A DNA stretch of 64,000 bases from Bacteroidota bacterium (GCA_023416995.1 JAEZGI010000027.1:1-64000), one strand, 5' to 3'; shown: positions 34,215-43,775, numbered from the stretch's first letter. The notes: a model not told the origin generated them from the sequence alone. Made by a program: numbers and translations.

Positions 34215-34822
34215 TGCTCGCTTCCCGGTGCGGGCAACTCACCATAATACCGCCATTCCTTCAACAGGCTTTTTGCGCGTTCGTCTGGCAGTTTGCGCTC
34301 TTTGTAATGACCGGCAAGACTTTTCTGACGATAAGCTTCATAAACACAAACTGCACAAGCTACAGAAATATTGAGAGACTGTATAATACCAGCCTGGGGT
34401 ATCAGGAAATTACCGTCTGCCATTGCTCTTGCTTCTTCACTTACCCCGGAATGTTCATTACCAAAAACAAGCGCAACGCTTCCCCTGAAATCTATCTCAT
34501 ACAAATCAACGGCGTCGTGAGCAAGATGGGTGGTGAGTATCTTATCGTATTTCTTTCGAAGATCTGCGAAACATGCTTCGGTATCCGTAAACTTATGTAT
34601 AGAGAGCCAGTTGACGGCACTGCTGCTGCTTTTCGCGCCCCATCTTTTATGCATAGGAATTTTGGTATTAAGAATATAAATATCCTGGATACCCACGGCG
34701 TCGCAGGTGCGCATAACTGCAGAAACGTTATGCGGATCAAACACATTCTCTAATACAACAGTTAAATCGTCCTGGCGTTTACTTAGTACGGATAGCAATC
34801 TTTGTTCTCTTTCTGGCGTCAT
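34211..34822 (-). CDS. trmH: tRNA (guanosine-18-2'-O)-methyltransferase, TrmH-like
   Basis: This 203-residue SPOUT methyltransferase of the TrmH group 2'-O-methylates G18 in the tRNA D-loop. Motifs are VLENVFDPHNVSAVMRTCDAVG (motif 1), VFGNEHSGVSEEA (motif 2) and IPQAGIIQSLNISVACAV (motif 3, knot). The start was set at the ATG 34822 (MTPEREQRLLSVL) as in homologues; the longer frame to 34966 would overlap the divergent AsmA gene. A degenerate -7 box lies immediately upstream on the minus strand. Confidence 0.93.
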   Translation of the reverse strand: MTPEREQRLLSVLSKRQDDLTVVLENVFDPHNVSAVMRTCDAVGIQDIYILNTKIPMHKRWGAKSSSSAVNWLSIHKFTDTEACFADLRKKYDKILTTHLAHDAVDLYEIDFRGSVALVFGNEHSGVSEEARAMADGNFLIPQAGIIQSLNISVACAVCVYEAYRQKSLAGHYKERKLPDERAKSLLKEWRYYGELPAPGSEH

Positions 34823-34898
34823 ATTTGCAAAAACTATGAAACGAAAGTACAAAAAGCTATCTTCGCGACTGACATAACATCTTAAAATCCAAAGACCC

Positions 34899-37800
34899 AT
34901 GCTGAAGAAAATCCTGAAAATAACAGGAATAGTCCTCCTGGTACTCATCATTGCAGCTTTTGCCATTCCCTATTTTTTTAAAGACAAGATTGTTGCGATC
35001 GCAAAAACAGAGATCAACAAAAGTCTCAATGCCCGTGTTGATTTTTCCGATATTGATATATCATTCTTCAGACGTTTCCCAAGGGTCGCAGTCGGACTCG
35101 AAAATCTTCAGGTGATTGGCCTGGGCGAATTTTCAAAAGACACTCTGATCAGTTCAAAAAATATTGATGTGGCTGTTAACCTGATGAGCATCATCAGTGG
35201 CTCCGAGATGAAGGTGCATTCTGTAATTGTTAACCAACCACGTATTCGTGCACTCGTAACCAAAGAAGGTCACGCCAATTATGATATTGTTAAACCTGAC
35301 ACGGCCACAACAGTACCGGCAGCCGAATCAGAACCTTTTAGTCTTGAACTGAAAAAATATGCGATACGTGACGGCTATCTTTATTACGATGATGCCACCG
35401 CAGGCATGTCGGCCGAGATTGTAAATCTTAATCATGAAGGTAGCGGCGATTTTACTTCTGATCTTTTTACCCTTGCCACTGATACCAAAGCAGATGAAGT
35501 AACTTTTACTTATGGTGGCGTGCCTTATCTCTATAAAACAAATACAAGCATAGATGCTGCCATTGAAGTTGATAATACCACGGACAAATACAGCTTTAAA
35601 ACTGACGAGATCAGGGTCAATGATATGAAGCTGGCAGCAGAGGGGTTTTTCCAGCTTGTAAACGACAGCGTTTATAATATGGATGTAAAGTTCAATGCGC
35701 CTTCCACTGATTTCAAAACCATTCTCTCACTGGTGCCTGCAGTGTATAAAAACGATTTCGATAAGATTAAAACAAGCGGTACAGCTGTCTTTAACGGTTT
35801 TGTTCGCGGAACATATAGTAACACAGCGATTCCTGCATACAATGTAAATCTTGAAGTGAAAGATGGTTTCTTTCAATATCCTGATTTACCAAAACCTGTA
35901 AAGAACATCAACATCGTAATGAATGTTAGCAATCCCGACGGTGTTACAGACAACACGGTTGTGGATGTCAAAACAGGTCATCTCGAAATGGATAACGAAC
36001 CATTTGATTTCAAGGTGTTGTTTAAAAAACCGGTCACGGATATGTACATTGCTGCCGTTGCCAAAGGCAAACTGGATCTTTCCAAGATCAGCCAGTTTGT
36101 GAAGTTGGAAGGCAATACAAAGCTGGGCGGACTTATCGCAGCTGACATCCAGGCTACCGGAAATCTTGCTGTAATTCAAAAACAACAGCCGGGTCCGTTT
36201 TCTGCCCGGGGTTTTATTGATATCAGTAAGTTGTCGTATTCATCATCTGATTTTCCTCAACCTGTTCAAAATACCAGCGCAAGAATTGATATTGAAAATC
36301 CAGATGGTGTGGCCGACCACACTGTTATAAGGATACCGGCAGCACACATAGAGATCGGTAAAGATGCCGTTGACATGTCGCTCACACTCACCACGCCCGC
36401 CTCTGATCCACAATTCAAAGGCGCGGCAAAAGGTACATTGAACCTGGCGAGCGTGGGCCAGTTTTATACGTTTGAACCAGGGGAAAGTCTTGCGGGCCAA
36501 CTGGCCGCGGATGTTTCATTCAGTGGTCGTAAATCACAGATCGACAAAAGCCAGTATGATGCCATTCAAACTGCAGGAACCGTGACGGTGAACGGCGTAA
36601 ACTATCGCTCCAAAGATTATCCGGAGGGCGTTAACCTAAAAACCGCCGTTATGAACTTCAATCCAAAAAATGTTTCGCTCAGCAATGTTGCCGGTTCATT
36701 TATGGGCACAAATTTCAACGCAAATGGCAGCTTCGATAATCTTATCGGGTATGCGTTAAAAGACGAACCCCTTGCAGGAAATCTAACGGTATCCGGCGAT
36801 AAGCTTAACCTGAATAAATTGATGAGTAGCGACACAACAACAGTTGCTGAAACCGAACCGACTGCTCCTTTTGCAGTTCCGTCAAACATCCGGTTCCAGG
36901 TAAACGCAAAGGTTGATGAGGTTCTTTATGATAAGGTGCAATACAAAAACGTAAGTGGTGCATTGACACTGGCCAATGAAACCGTTGTTTTGAAAGATGT
37001 GAAGATGCAGGCACTGGATGGTGACATCGGTTTGAGTGGTTCTTATTCTACCAGGCAAAGCAAAACTAATCCCGATATCACTTTAACTTACGATGTACGC
37101 AACCTCGATGTACAAAAAACATTCACCGCTTTTAACACGGTGAAAGCCATCATGCCGGTGGCACAGTTCATTTCAGGAAAACTGACCTCACAATTAACGA
37201 TGCGTGGCAAACTCGGAGAAGACATGAGCCCGGTTTTATCAAGTCTTACCGGCGAGGGCACTTTGTTTTTGCTCCAGGGTTTTCTAAGCAAGTTTGGTCC
37301 ACTGGAAAAACTGGCTTCTACCTTAAATATCGCCGATTTGAAAGCAGTGACGCTTAAGGACATCAAAAACTATATTGAATTTGCCAATGGTCGCGTGCTT
37401 GTAAAACCCTTTACTGTAAAAGTGAAAGATGTTGATATGGAGATCGGTGGTATGCATGGCTTTGACCAATCACTTGATTATATCATCAACCTTAAAGTTC
37501 CGCGTACCCTGCTGGGTGAACAAGGCAACAAAATCGTGAATGGCCTGGTTACACAGGCCAATAACAAGGGCCTACCTGTACAACTAAGTGATGTGATCAA
37601 TCTTAAGGTAAACATGGGCGGTACAATCACGAATCCGGCAATCAAAACTGATCTCAAACAGGCTTCCGCTTCGCTGGCAGAAGATATAAAAGCGCAGGCG
37701 AACGAGTTTGTTGAAGCCAAAAAAGCAGCTGCAGACAGCGCTATCGCAGCCGCAAAGGCGCAGGTACGCGATTCGGTTGAATCGGCGAAAAAACAGCTGT

Positions 37801-37955
37801 TGAAAACTGCCGAGGAAGAATTACGGAAACAACTTGCCGGGAAAAAAGATTCAGCGGGCAAATCTGCAGATCCGAAAAAACAACTCGAAGAAACCGGAAA
37901 AGGTCTTCTGAAAGGGATCCTGAACAAAAAAGCAAAGGATACTACCAAAAATTGA
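34899..37955 (+). CDS. Large AsmA-family (AsmA/DUF748-like) envelope protein
   Basis: This 1018-residue protein has one N-terminal membrane anchor (about 5-25). An AsmA-type start follows (VDFSDIDISFFRRFPRVAVGLENLQVIG), then a long repetitive beta-rich region of the AsmA/TamB/VPS13-like bridge type. The C-terminal AsmA_2-like block (about 740-930) includes FISGKLTSQLTMRGKLGEDM and GTLFLLQGFLSKFGPLEKLA. The tail (about 930-1018) is Lys/Ala/Glu-rich and probably helical. Such proteins are thought to carry phospholipids between membranes. It is divergent from trmH and is followed by a hairpin terminator. Confidence 0.9.
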   Translation: MLKKILKITGIVLLVLIIAAFAIPYFFKDKIVAIAKTEINKSLNARVDFSDIDISFFRRFPRVAVGLENLQVIGLGEFSKDTLISSKNIDVAVNLMSIISGSEMKVHSVIVNQPRIRALVTKEGHANYDIVKPDTATTVPAAESEPFSLELKKYAIRDGYLYYDDATAGMSAEIVNLNHEGSGDFTSDLFTLATDTKADEVTFTYGGVPYLYKTNTSIDAAIEVDNTTDKYSFKTDEIRVNDMKLAAEGFFQLVNDSVYNMDVKFNAPSTDFKTILSLVPAVYKNDFDKIKTSGTAVFNGFVRGTYSNTAIPAYNVNLEVKDGFFQYPDLPKPVKNINIVMNVSNPDGVTDNTVVDVKTGHLEMDNEPFDFKVLFKKPVTDMYIAAVAKGKLDLSKISQFVKLEGNTKLGGLIAADIQATGNLAVIQKQQPGPFSARGFIDISKLSYSSSDFPQPVQNTSARIDIENPDGVADHTVIRIPAAHIEIGKDAVDMSLTLTTPASDPQFKGAAKGTLNLASVGQFYTFEPGESLAGQLAADVSFSGRKSQIDKSQYDAIQTAGTVTVNGVNYRSKDYPEGVNLKTAVMNFNPKNVSLSNVAGSFMGTNFNANGSFDNLIGYALKDEPLAGNLTVSGDKLNLNKLMSSDTTTVAETEPTAPFAVPSNIRFQVNAKVDEVLYDKVQYKNVSGALTLANETVVLKDVKMQALDGDIGLSGSYSTRQSKTNPDITLTYDVRNLDVQKTFTAFNTVKAIMPVAQFISGKLTSQLTMRGKLGEDMSPVLSSLTGEGTLFLLQGFLSKFGPLEKLASTLNIADLKAVTLKDIKNYIEFANGRVLVKPFTVKVKDVDMEIGGMHGFDQSLDYIINLKVPRTLLGEQGNKIVNGLVTQANNKGLPVQLSDVINLKVNMGGTITNPAIKTDLKQASASLAEDIKAQANEFVEAKKAAADSAIAAAKAQVRDSVESAKKQLLKTAEEELRKQLAGKKDSAGKSADPKKQLEETGKGLLKGILNKKAKDTTKN

Positions 37956-37973
37956 GGCTAAACTTTATTTCTC

Positions 37974-38001
37974 AAAATGCCGGGCATTGTTCCGGCATTT
38001 T
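37974..38001 (+). terminator. Hairpin terminator after the AsmA-like gene
   Basis: A 10-bp stem AAAATGCCGG (37974-37983) with CCGGCATTTT (37992-38001) and an 8-nt loop. The T-run is partly inside the stem. It is 18 nt after the stop. Confidence 0.75.
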
Positions 38002-38050
38002 GCGTTTATTGCAGCGGGTTTCTTTTATCGGGATATTGGGCCTTTTACCC

Positions 38051-38058
38051 TATTTTTG
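38051..38058 (+). promoter_or_regulatory. hppA: -7 promoter element upstream of hppA
   Basis: TATTTTTG matches TAnnTTTG and lies 26 nt before the ATG at 38085. It falls inside the longest reading frame (from 37977), which supports the internal start. Confidence 0.5.
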
Positions 38059-38084
38059 CCCACCTTAAAAATTTTAACATAATT

Positions 38085-40301
38085 ATGGACAATTTGATTT
38101 ACCTGGTCCCTGCGATGGGCATAATTGGCCTTTTGTACACGTTTGTAAAATTTGCCTGGGTTTCAAAACAGGATGCGGGCACTGACCGTATGCAAGAAAT
38201 CAGCCGGTACATTGCTGAAGGTGCAATGGCCTTTTTGAAAGCAGAATGGAAAATCCTCACCTATTTCGTGGTGATTGCCGGAGTGTTACTTGCCTTCATG
38301 GGCAGCAGAAATGCAAACTCACATCCATCAATTGCCATTGCCTTTATTATAGGTGCGTTTTTCAGTGCACTCGCAGGTTATATCGGAATGCGCATCGCCA
38401 CGAAAGCGAATGTTCGCACGGCCCATGCTGCAAGAACCAGTTTATCAAAAGCACTTTCCGTTTCCTTTACCGGCGGTTCTGTGATGGGTCTTGGCGTTGC
38501 CGGTCTGGCGGTGCTTGGTCTGGGAGGATTGTTTATTATCCTGAAAGCCATTTTCGCTCCGGACGCAGCAGTGAATTCTGAGGAAATGGTAAGAACCATA
38601 GAAATCTTAACCGGGTTTTCTCTGGGTGCTGAGTCCATCGCCCTTTTCGCCCGTGTTGGCGGAGGTATTTATACCAAGGCGGCCGATGTAGGTGCTGACC
38701 TGGTTGGTAAGGTTGAAGCCGGCATTCCGGAAGATGACCCACGCAACCCTGCCACTATCGCCGATAACGTAGGAGATAATGTGGGTGATGTTGCGGGTAT
38801 GGGTGCCGATCTGTTTGGTTCCTATGTGGCCACAGTGCTGGCAACGATGGTGTTGGGACAGGAAACCGTTTCTAATGACAATTTTGGTGGCATGGCTCCT
38901 ATCCTGTTGCCTATGCTTATTGCTGGTGTCGGAATACTTTTTTCAATAGTTGGTACCTGGTTCGTGCGGATCAGTGATGCTGCCGGTATCAATACCGCAA
39001 CGGTTCAAAATGCCTTAAATATGGGCAACTGGGGAAGTATTATCCTTACTGCGGCTGCCTGTGCGGGTCTGGTTTACTACCTTTTACCTGAAACTATGAC
39101 CCTTCGTTCTCTTGAGTTTACCAAGTGGGGTGTTCTGGGTGCAATCGCCGTAGGTTTGGTGGTTGGTACCCTGATGAGCATCATCACAGAATATTATACC
39201 GCAATGGGTAAAAAGCCCGTGATGAGCATCATCAAACAGTCCTCAACCGGGCATGCAACCAACGTTATTGGTGGACTTGCTGTAGGTATGGAAAGTACTT
39301 TCCTCCCTATTCTTGTTCTTGCAGGTGGTATCTGGGGTTCCTATGAGTGTGCAGGTTTGTACGGTGTTGCTATCGCTGCAGCTGGTATGATGGCCACAAC
39401 TGCCATGCAACTTGCAATTGACGCTTTTGGTCCGATCGCCGATAATGCCGGTGGTATTGCCGAAATGAGTGAGCTTCCCAAAGAAGTGCGTGAAAAAACG
39501 GATGTACTGGATGCTGTTGGTAATACTACTGCCGCAACCGGTAAAGGATTTGCAATCGCATCTGCTGCACTTACGGCACTCGCCCTTTTCGCAGCTTACG
39601 TAGGTGTGATCAATCATAACGGATTTGCCATGGAAGGCATTGATATCTACAAAGCCGATGTACTTGCAAGTTTGTTTGTTGGAAGTATGATTCCTTTCAT
39701 CTTTTCATCGCTCGCTATCCGGGCAGTTGGTGAGGCAGCAATGGCAATGGTAGAAGAAGTTCGTCGCCAGTTCAAAACCATAGCAGGCATCATGGAAGGA
39801 ACAGGAAAACCTGAATACGATAAATGTGTGGCTATCTCAACCGAAGCTTCCATCCGCAAAATGATGTTGCCCGGCGCAATCGCCATCCTTTCACCGTTGG
39901 TGGTTGGTTTCCTGATGGGTCCCGAAGCACTTGGCGGCTTCCTTGCAGGCGCTACTGTAAGTGGTGTACTAATGGGTATGTTCCAGAACAATGCCGGTGG
40001 TGCCTGGGATAACGCTAAAAAATCATTTGAAAAAGGTGTGGAGATCAACGGAGCTACTTATAAAAAAGGAAGCGATCCCCACAAAGCGGCTGTAACAGGT
40101 GATACAGTAGGTGATCCTTTTAAAGACACCTCAGGGCCTTCAATGAATATCCTCATCAAACTGATGTCAATCGTTTCACTGGTGATTGCGCCTACCCTGG
40201 CCGTAATGTTTGGCACTGCCGAAAGCAACGCCATCAAAAAGAAAAATGAACAGCAGAAAGTAGTGGTTGTTCAACCTGCTCCAACTGCAATTTCAAAATA
40301 A
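38085..40301 (+). CDS. hppA: Membrane-bound ion-pumping pyrophosphatase, K+-dependent type
   Basis: This 738-residue, ~16-helix membrane pyrophosphatase couples PPi hydrolysis to H+ or Na+ export. The PPi-binding site includes YTKAADVGADLVGKVE and the Asp-rich DNVGDNVGDVAGMGADLFGSY, plus the later DNAGGIAEM and NNAGGAWDNAKK segments. The determinant GNTTAATGKG (G479-G488) has Ala at position 483, where K+-independent enzymes have Lys, so K+ dependence is predicted. Whether Na+ or H+ is pumped is not decided from sequence. The start at 38085 (MDNLIYLVPAMG) follows the promoter box; a longer frame to 37977 starts inside the preceding terminator. Confidence 0.96.
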   Translation: MDNLIYLVPAMGIIGLLYTFVKFAWVSKQDAGTDRMQEISRYIAEGAMAFLKAEWKILTYFVVIAGVLLAFMGSRNANSHPSIAIAFIIGAFFSALAGYIGMRIATKANVRTAHAARTSLSKALSVSFTGGSVMGLGVAGLAVLGLGGLFIILKAIFAPDAAVNSEEMVRTIEILTGFSLGAESIALFARVGGGIYTKAADVGADLVGKVEAGIPEDDPRNPATIADNVGDNVGDVAGMGADLFGSYVATVLATMVLGQETVSNDNFGGMAPILLPMLIAGVGILFSIVGTWFVRISDAAGINTATVQNALNMGNWGSIILTAAACAGLVYYLLPETMTLRSLEFTKWGVLGAIAVGLVVGTLMSIITEYYTAMGKKPVMSIIKQSSTGHATNVIGGLAVGMESTFLPILVLAGGIWGSYECAGLYGVAIAAAGMMATTAMQLAIDAFGPIADNAGGIAEMSELPKEVREKTDVLDAVGNTTAATGKGFAIASAALTALALFAAYVGVINHNGFAMEGIDIYKADVLASLFVGSMIPFIFSSLAIRAVGEAAMAMVEEVRRQFKTIAGIMEGTGKPEYDKCVAISTEASIRKMMLPGAIAILSPLVVGFLMGPEALGGFLAGATVSGVLMGMFQNNAGGAWDNAKKSFEKGVEINGATYKKGSDPHKAAVTGDTVGDPFKDTSGPSMNILIKLMSIVSLVIAPTLAVMFGTAESNAIKKKNEQQKVVVVQPAPTAISK

Positions 40302-40322
40302 CATATTTAGACTTTTTGTTAA

Positions 40323-40351
40323 GGCTGCCTTTCGGGGCAGCCTTTTTTTTT
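40323..40351 (+). terminator. hppA: Terminator after hppA
   Basis: A 7-bp perfect stem GGCTGCC/GGCAGCC (40323-40329 with 40336-40342), a 6-nt loop and nine T residues, 22 nt after the stop. Confidence 0.92.
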
Positions 40352-40496
40352 GCCCACCCGTCTATCCGGAGATTACCGTATTTAAAAATCGGACAATCGG
40401 CAGCTTATTAGGAGCCATTCTCAATCCCGATGATCCGTTTATTTATTTACGGGCCGGAACATTTTTGCAGATTCTTATCTTGTATTAACAACTCAT

Positions 40497-40512
40497 TACG
40501 ATAGATTTCGTA
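40497..40512. promoter_or_regulatory. Candidate BlaI-type operator
   Basis: TACGA and TCGTA (40497-40501 and 40508-40512) form a 16-bp dyad, 24 nt upstream of the blaI-like start and overlapping a weak TATTTTTA box at 40511-40518. BlaI/MecI proteins bind short dyads ahead of their own genes, so autoregulation is plausible. The exact site is inferred. Confidence 0.45.
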
Positions 40513-40535
40513 TTTTTAAATAAACATTTAAAACT

Positions 40536-40919
40536 ATGGGAATCTCGAAGTATGTGAAACCGACTGAAAGTGAGCTGGAGATCTTACGGGTTTTGTGGGT
40601 GAAGGTTTCAGCCAGCGTTCGTGAAGTTCATGAAGAACTTGCAAAAACTAAAGATGTGGGATACACCACGACACTAAAGTTGATGCAGATTATGCACGAA
40701 AAAGGATTGGTTAAAAGGGATGATTCGATCAAGACGCATATTTACCAGGCAAATGTGAGCCGGGAAAAAACCCAAAAACAGATGCTCGGTAAAATGATCG
40801 ACACCCTTTTTGGTGGCTCGCCGACCGAACTCGTTATGCAGGCACTGGGTAATCACAAGGCTTCCGCAATTGAGTTGGACGAAATACAGAAACTGATAGA
40901 CAATCTTAAAAAACAGTAA
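40536..40919 (+). CDS. BlaI/MecI/CopY-family transcriptional repressor
   Basis: This 127-residue winged-helix repressor has the family start PTESELEILRVLWVKVSASVREVHEELAKTKDVGYTTTLKLMQIMHEKGLVKRD (about 10-65), with the recognition helix near YTTTLKLM. A C-terminal helical part carries out dimerisation. In the staphylococcal system the repressor is cleaved when the M56 sensor is activated. The gene lies 2 nt upstream of an M56 peptidase gene, so the pair should form a BlaI-BlaR1-like unit. No beta-lactamase gene is in the window. Confidence 0.93.
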   Translation: MGISKYVKPTESELEILRVLWVKVSASVREVHEELAKTKDVGYTTTLKLMQIMHEKGLVKRDDSIKTHIYQANVSREKTQKQMLGKMIDTLFGGSPTELVMQALGNHKASAIELDEIQKLIDNLKKQ

Positions 40920-40921
40920 GC

Positions 40922-42637
40922 ATGTATCCAATGCTTCAATCAACATTTCTGAAAGCCCTCGGATGGTCACTGCTTGATAGCCTCTGGCAGATGGGTACGC
41001 TCTGGATTGTTTACCTTTTGATAACGCGAAACAGCAAGAAACTATCGGCCAATCAACGTCATAATCTTGCCTTCCTGTCTTTGGCAGCCGGTGCATTATG
41101 GTTCCTGGCGACGATACTGATGAACCTGGGTGCCGCAGGCGAAAACATCGCCTTCTCTGCAGCATCGCTGAGTTTTCTAAAACTGGTTTCAGCGTTTGTC
41201 GAACCTGCGCTTCCCTATCTATCATCCGTCTACCTCGGGATCACGCTTTTCCTGGTCATCCGCCTGTTTCACAAATACAAACATACAGGTATTCTCACAA
41301 CACAGTCAGTTACCAAAGCATCGCCGGAATTGCGAATTTTTACTGCTCAGCTGGCCATGCAGTTAGGTATCAAAAAACCTGTCCGGCTATTGATTTCCAA
41401 TTTGGTCCATACTCCTCTGACTATCGGCTTCTGGAAACCGGTTGTTTTGCTGCCGGTGGCCCTGATAAATAATCTTTCGCTCAAACAAACCGAGTCGCTT
41501 ATACTACATGAACTTTATCATATTCAGCGGAACGACTTCCTGATGAATCTGTTAGTGGCATTTGTCGACATCTTATTGTTTTTCAATCCTTTTGCAGGAT
41601 TTTTCAAAAATACTATCCAACAAGAGCGTGAGCATCGTTGCGATGATATCGTGGTGCAGTTCAGGTATGATGCGAGTGCTTACGCAGAGGCTCTGCTGGT
41701 ACTGGAACAACAACGCGCCACAACCACGTCTGCCGCACTTGCCGCCACCGGACCTAATAAATTCCTCCTCCTGGCAAGGGTGAAAAGATTATTGACCGGT
41801 GAACCCATGTCCGCCCCGGTGAATCAAAAGCTGGTCGTTATCTTGTTGGCTGCCCTGGTCATCAGTATGGCGGGGCTTTACAATCCTGGGAAACGTTTGA
41901 TCCCGGTACTGGCACTATCAGAAATACCAGCAGTTTCGGCCTCGCTGGAGTCACAGCCAGTCCTTGAGACAAAATTTTCGCAGAGCAGTACTGCACCCTC
42001 AACCACTGAAAAGTCAGAAAGAGCTTTAGCCGTTGTAGAAACGGATCCTGATATTGAACGTTCAGTTGCCGCAATTATCGTTTCGGAAACCATCGCGGAG
42101 ATCTTTTCTGAAATGAAAGCGGAACCAGCGCCCGTTTATGTGAGCATGGAGTCAACTTCACCTTTTACCCTCAGTTTTGACCCTCCGAAACCCCAGGAAC
42201 CAGTGACTCCGACTCCACCTGACCATCCGTTTGTTCCGTCAAGAAGTTTCGAGTATTACGACACAAAAGAATATCTGCCGCACAGCAACCACCTACAACC
42301 CATTATACCCAGCTCGCCAACCGAACACAGGGTAAATTGGGAACTGATCGAAAAAGAGGTTGAAGCGGCAGCATCTGCCGTAGATCTTACCAGGCTGCAG
42401 GCGGAACTTGATAAAGCGCTCGCGAAGATCGACTGGGAAAAATTGCGTGACACCGACCCTAAAAAAGGTCTTGAACTGGTAGATCGCAGTGTGAAAGCCT
42501 ACAAATTAAAAATTGCAGCGCTCACCCGTGAACAGCGTGAAAAAGCCATTCGCAGCCAGGAACGAAACCAGCAGACGGATTCGACCCGCCCCGCAAAACG
42601 AACTATCACGGGCTTGAAAAAGATCGTCGATATCTAA
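40922..42637 (+). CDS. BlaR1-like M56 metallopeptidase
   Basis: This 571-residue protein has several N-terminal transmembrane helices (about 10-120), a cytosolic zinc-peptidase domain with HELYH (H196, E197, H200) and EREHRCDD (E235, E237), and another membrane helix at about 302-322. A long Pro/Ser/Glu-rich tail (about 330-571) follows. The extracellular part lacks an obvious penicillin-binding (class D beta-lactamase-like) sensor, so the inducing signal is unlikely to be a beta-lactam and remains unknown. The tail ends in a Lys/Arg-rich helix. It is translated together with the blaI-like gene. Confidence 0.9.
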   Translation: MYPMLQSTFLKALGWSLLDSLWQMGTLWIVYLLITRNSKKLSANQRHNLAFLSLAAGALWFLATILMNLGAAGENIAFSAASLSFLKLVSAFVEPALPYLSSVYLGITLFLVIRLFHKYKHTGILTTQSVTKASPELRIFTAQLAMQLGIKKPVRLLISNLVHTPLTIGFWKPVVLLPVALINNLSLKQTESLILHELYHIQRNDFLMNLLVAFVDILLFFNPFAGFFKNTIQQEREHRCDDIVVQFRYDASAYAEALLVLEQQRATTTSAALAATGPNKFLLLARVKRLLTGEPMSAPVNQKLVVILLAALVISMAGLYNPGKRLIPVLALSEIPAVSASLESQPVLETKFSQSSTAPSTTEKSERALAVVETDPDIERSVAAIIVSETIAEIFSEMKAEPAPVYVSMESTSPFTLSFDPPKPQEPVTPTPPDHPFVPSRSFEYYDTKEYLPHSNHLQPIIPSSPTEHRVNWELIEKEVEAAASAVDLTRLQAELDKALAKIDWEKLRDTDPKKGLELVDRSVKAYKLKIAALTREQREKAIRSQERNQQTDSTRPAKRTITGLKKIVDI

Positions 42638-42691
42638 CCAAAACATCTCTTCAACATCCCTTACACAGACCGATACTGAAACCTTTAAATC

Positions 42692-42721
42692 AAAAAACCC
42701 TCCGGCCGGAGGGTTTTTTTT
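42692..42721. terminator. Bidirectional palindromic terminator after the M56 gene
   Basis: A near-perfect palindrome (AAACCCTCCGG then CCGGAGGGTTT, flanked by A-run and T-run) gives a GC stem with a 4-nt loop and T-tracts in both directions. It follows the M56 stop by 54 nt. Confidence 0.9.
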
Positions 42722-42939
42722 AGCAGTTGGTTTTGGTGCAAATGATCGCGGTTTTTGATCACCGCTAGTCCGGCGTTTGGTTTTCGCCTTTGTAAAAAAA
42801 TAAGCAGTTAGGTTTGGTTCGGGGGTGCCGAGCTTCAATAGCGGGGCTCCTGATTGTGAAAGACAACAATCCATTTTGAGATGCTGCATAGAATTCAAAA
42901 CCTTTTTATTCATTGATTTAGATCAATCCAGCACTACAA
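42722..42939. other. Non-coding gap between the M56 and WbqC-like genes
   Basis: Together with the preceding terminator, the non-coding stretch after the M56 gene is just over 300 bp. I see weak pairings (for example GCGGT with ACCGC near 42746-42765) but no tRNA, promoter consensus or repeat that I can support. A 135-residue minus-strand frame crosses it but lies partly inside the M56 gene and the terminator and does not look coding. Confidence 0.4.
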
Positions 42940-43575
42940 TCAGGCGTCGTTTTTTCCCAGATTTCTGACAGCTGCCGGACCTGCACAAAAAAGGAAATCC
43001 AGAATCGAAAGACCGGGGATGAATCCGAATCGTTCTTCAAAAACCTGCCGATATGGCAGAATTGATGATGTGCGGTTTTTCATCAGCTTTGGAAAAAAAT
43101 GATCCCGGAGATCGTCGAATTCCAACTGGCTGTCCTGCGTCGGTGGTTCGTTCAATACAGAATATTGAATTTCGAGGCCACAGTTTTCGATCAGCCAATC
43201 CAAACAAGCCAGGTTCCAATCCTGCAATTTCTCCGTTTTTGACTCAAACAGGCTTGTAAGACTATCGCTAAAAAACTCAAAATATGGTGATCTATTGTAT
43301 GATGAAATAATAGCCCGGAGATGTCTCGTCCTCCAGTTTTGTGAATTGTCGATTTTTACCTCATTCATTTTCTCCTTCACATCGCGTCCGCCATTGACCG
43401 GCACGGTCAGATTGATCAACCCATTTGCACCGGAAATCATGGTTCTGTTCCGAAAAGTCATTTTTCTGAAGGAAACATATTCAGCAAAAACGATATTCGA
43501 TCTTCCAATTAGAGAAGATACGTAATCAACACTGGGAAAATACTGAAGATCAATTAATAATGTACGGTTATTCAT
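42940..43575 (-). CDS. WbqC-family protein
   Basis: This 211-residue protein matches the WbqC-like family (PF08889). It opens LLIDLQYFPSVDYVSSLI and contains FRKMTFRNRTMISGANGLINLTVPV, WRTRHLRAIISSYNRSPYFEFF and LEFDDLRDHFFPK. Members occur in O-antigen and other clusters; their reaction is not established, though a transferase-like role has been proposed. No polysaccharide genes are adjacent. It ends with a disordered-looking tail. Divergent from the LEA-type lipoprotein gene. Confidence 0.88.
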   Translation of the reverse strand: MNNRTLLIDLQYFPSVDYVSSLIGRSNIVFAEYVSFRKMTFRNRTMISGANGLINLTVPVNGGRDVKEKMNEVKIDNSQNWRTRHLRAIISSYNRSPYFEFFSDSLTSLFESKTEKLQDWNLACLDWLIENCGLEIQYSVLNEPPTQDSQLEFDDLRDHFFPKLMKNRTSSILPYRQVFEERFGFIPGLSILDFLFCAGPAAVRNLGKNDA

Positions 43576-43775
43576 ATTTTAATTAATACTGTTGAACTTT
43601 TGAGAATTCGGGAACGAAAGCCCGCAAAACAGCGTCTCATCTAACTTTAAAAAAATACTCAACAAATTCCAAAATCAGTTGAATAACAATCAACTATGTC
43701 GAAAAATTGATGCTAATTATTTTAGTTTGATGCTTTTCAAACTTTTGCCACCTTTTCATGTCAAAACTCTAAAAA

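Noticed and set aside
37977..38084. N-terminal extension of the membrane pyrophosphatase
   Set aside because: It starts inside the preceding terminator and contains the hppA -7 box; the family begins near MDNLIYL.
42506..42913. Minus-strand frame of 135 codons spanning the M56 3' end and the following gap
   Set aside because: It overlaps the M56 gene and the bidirectional terminator, and its composition (Lys/Pro/Thr patchwork) shows no domain.
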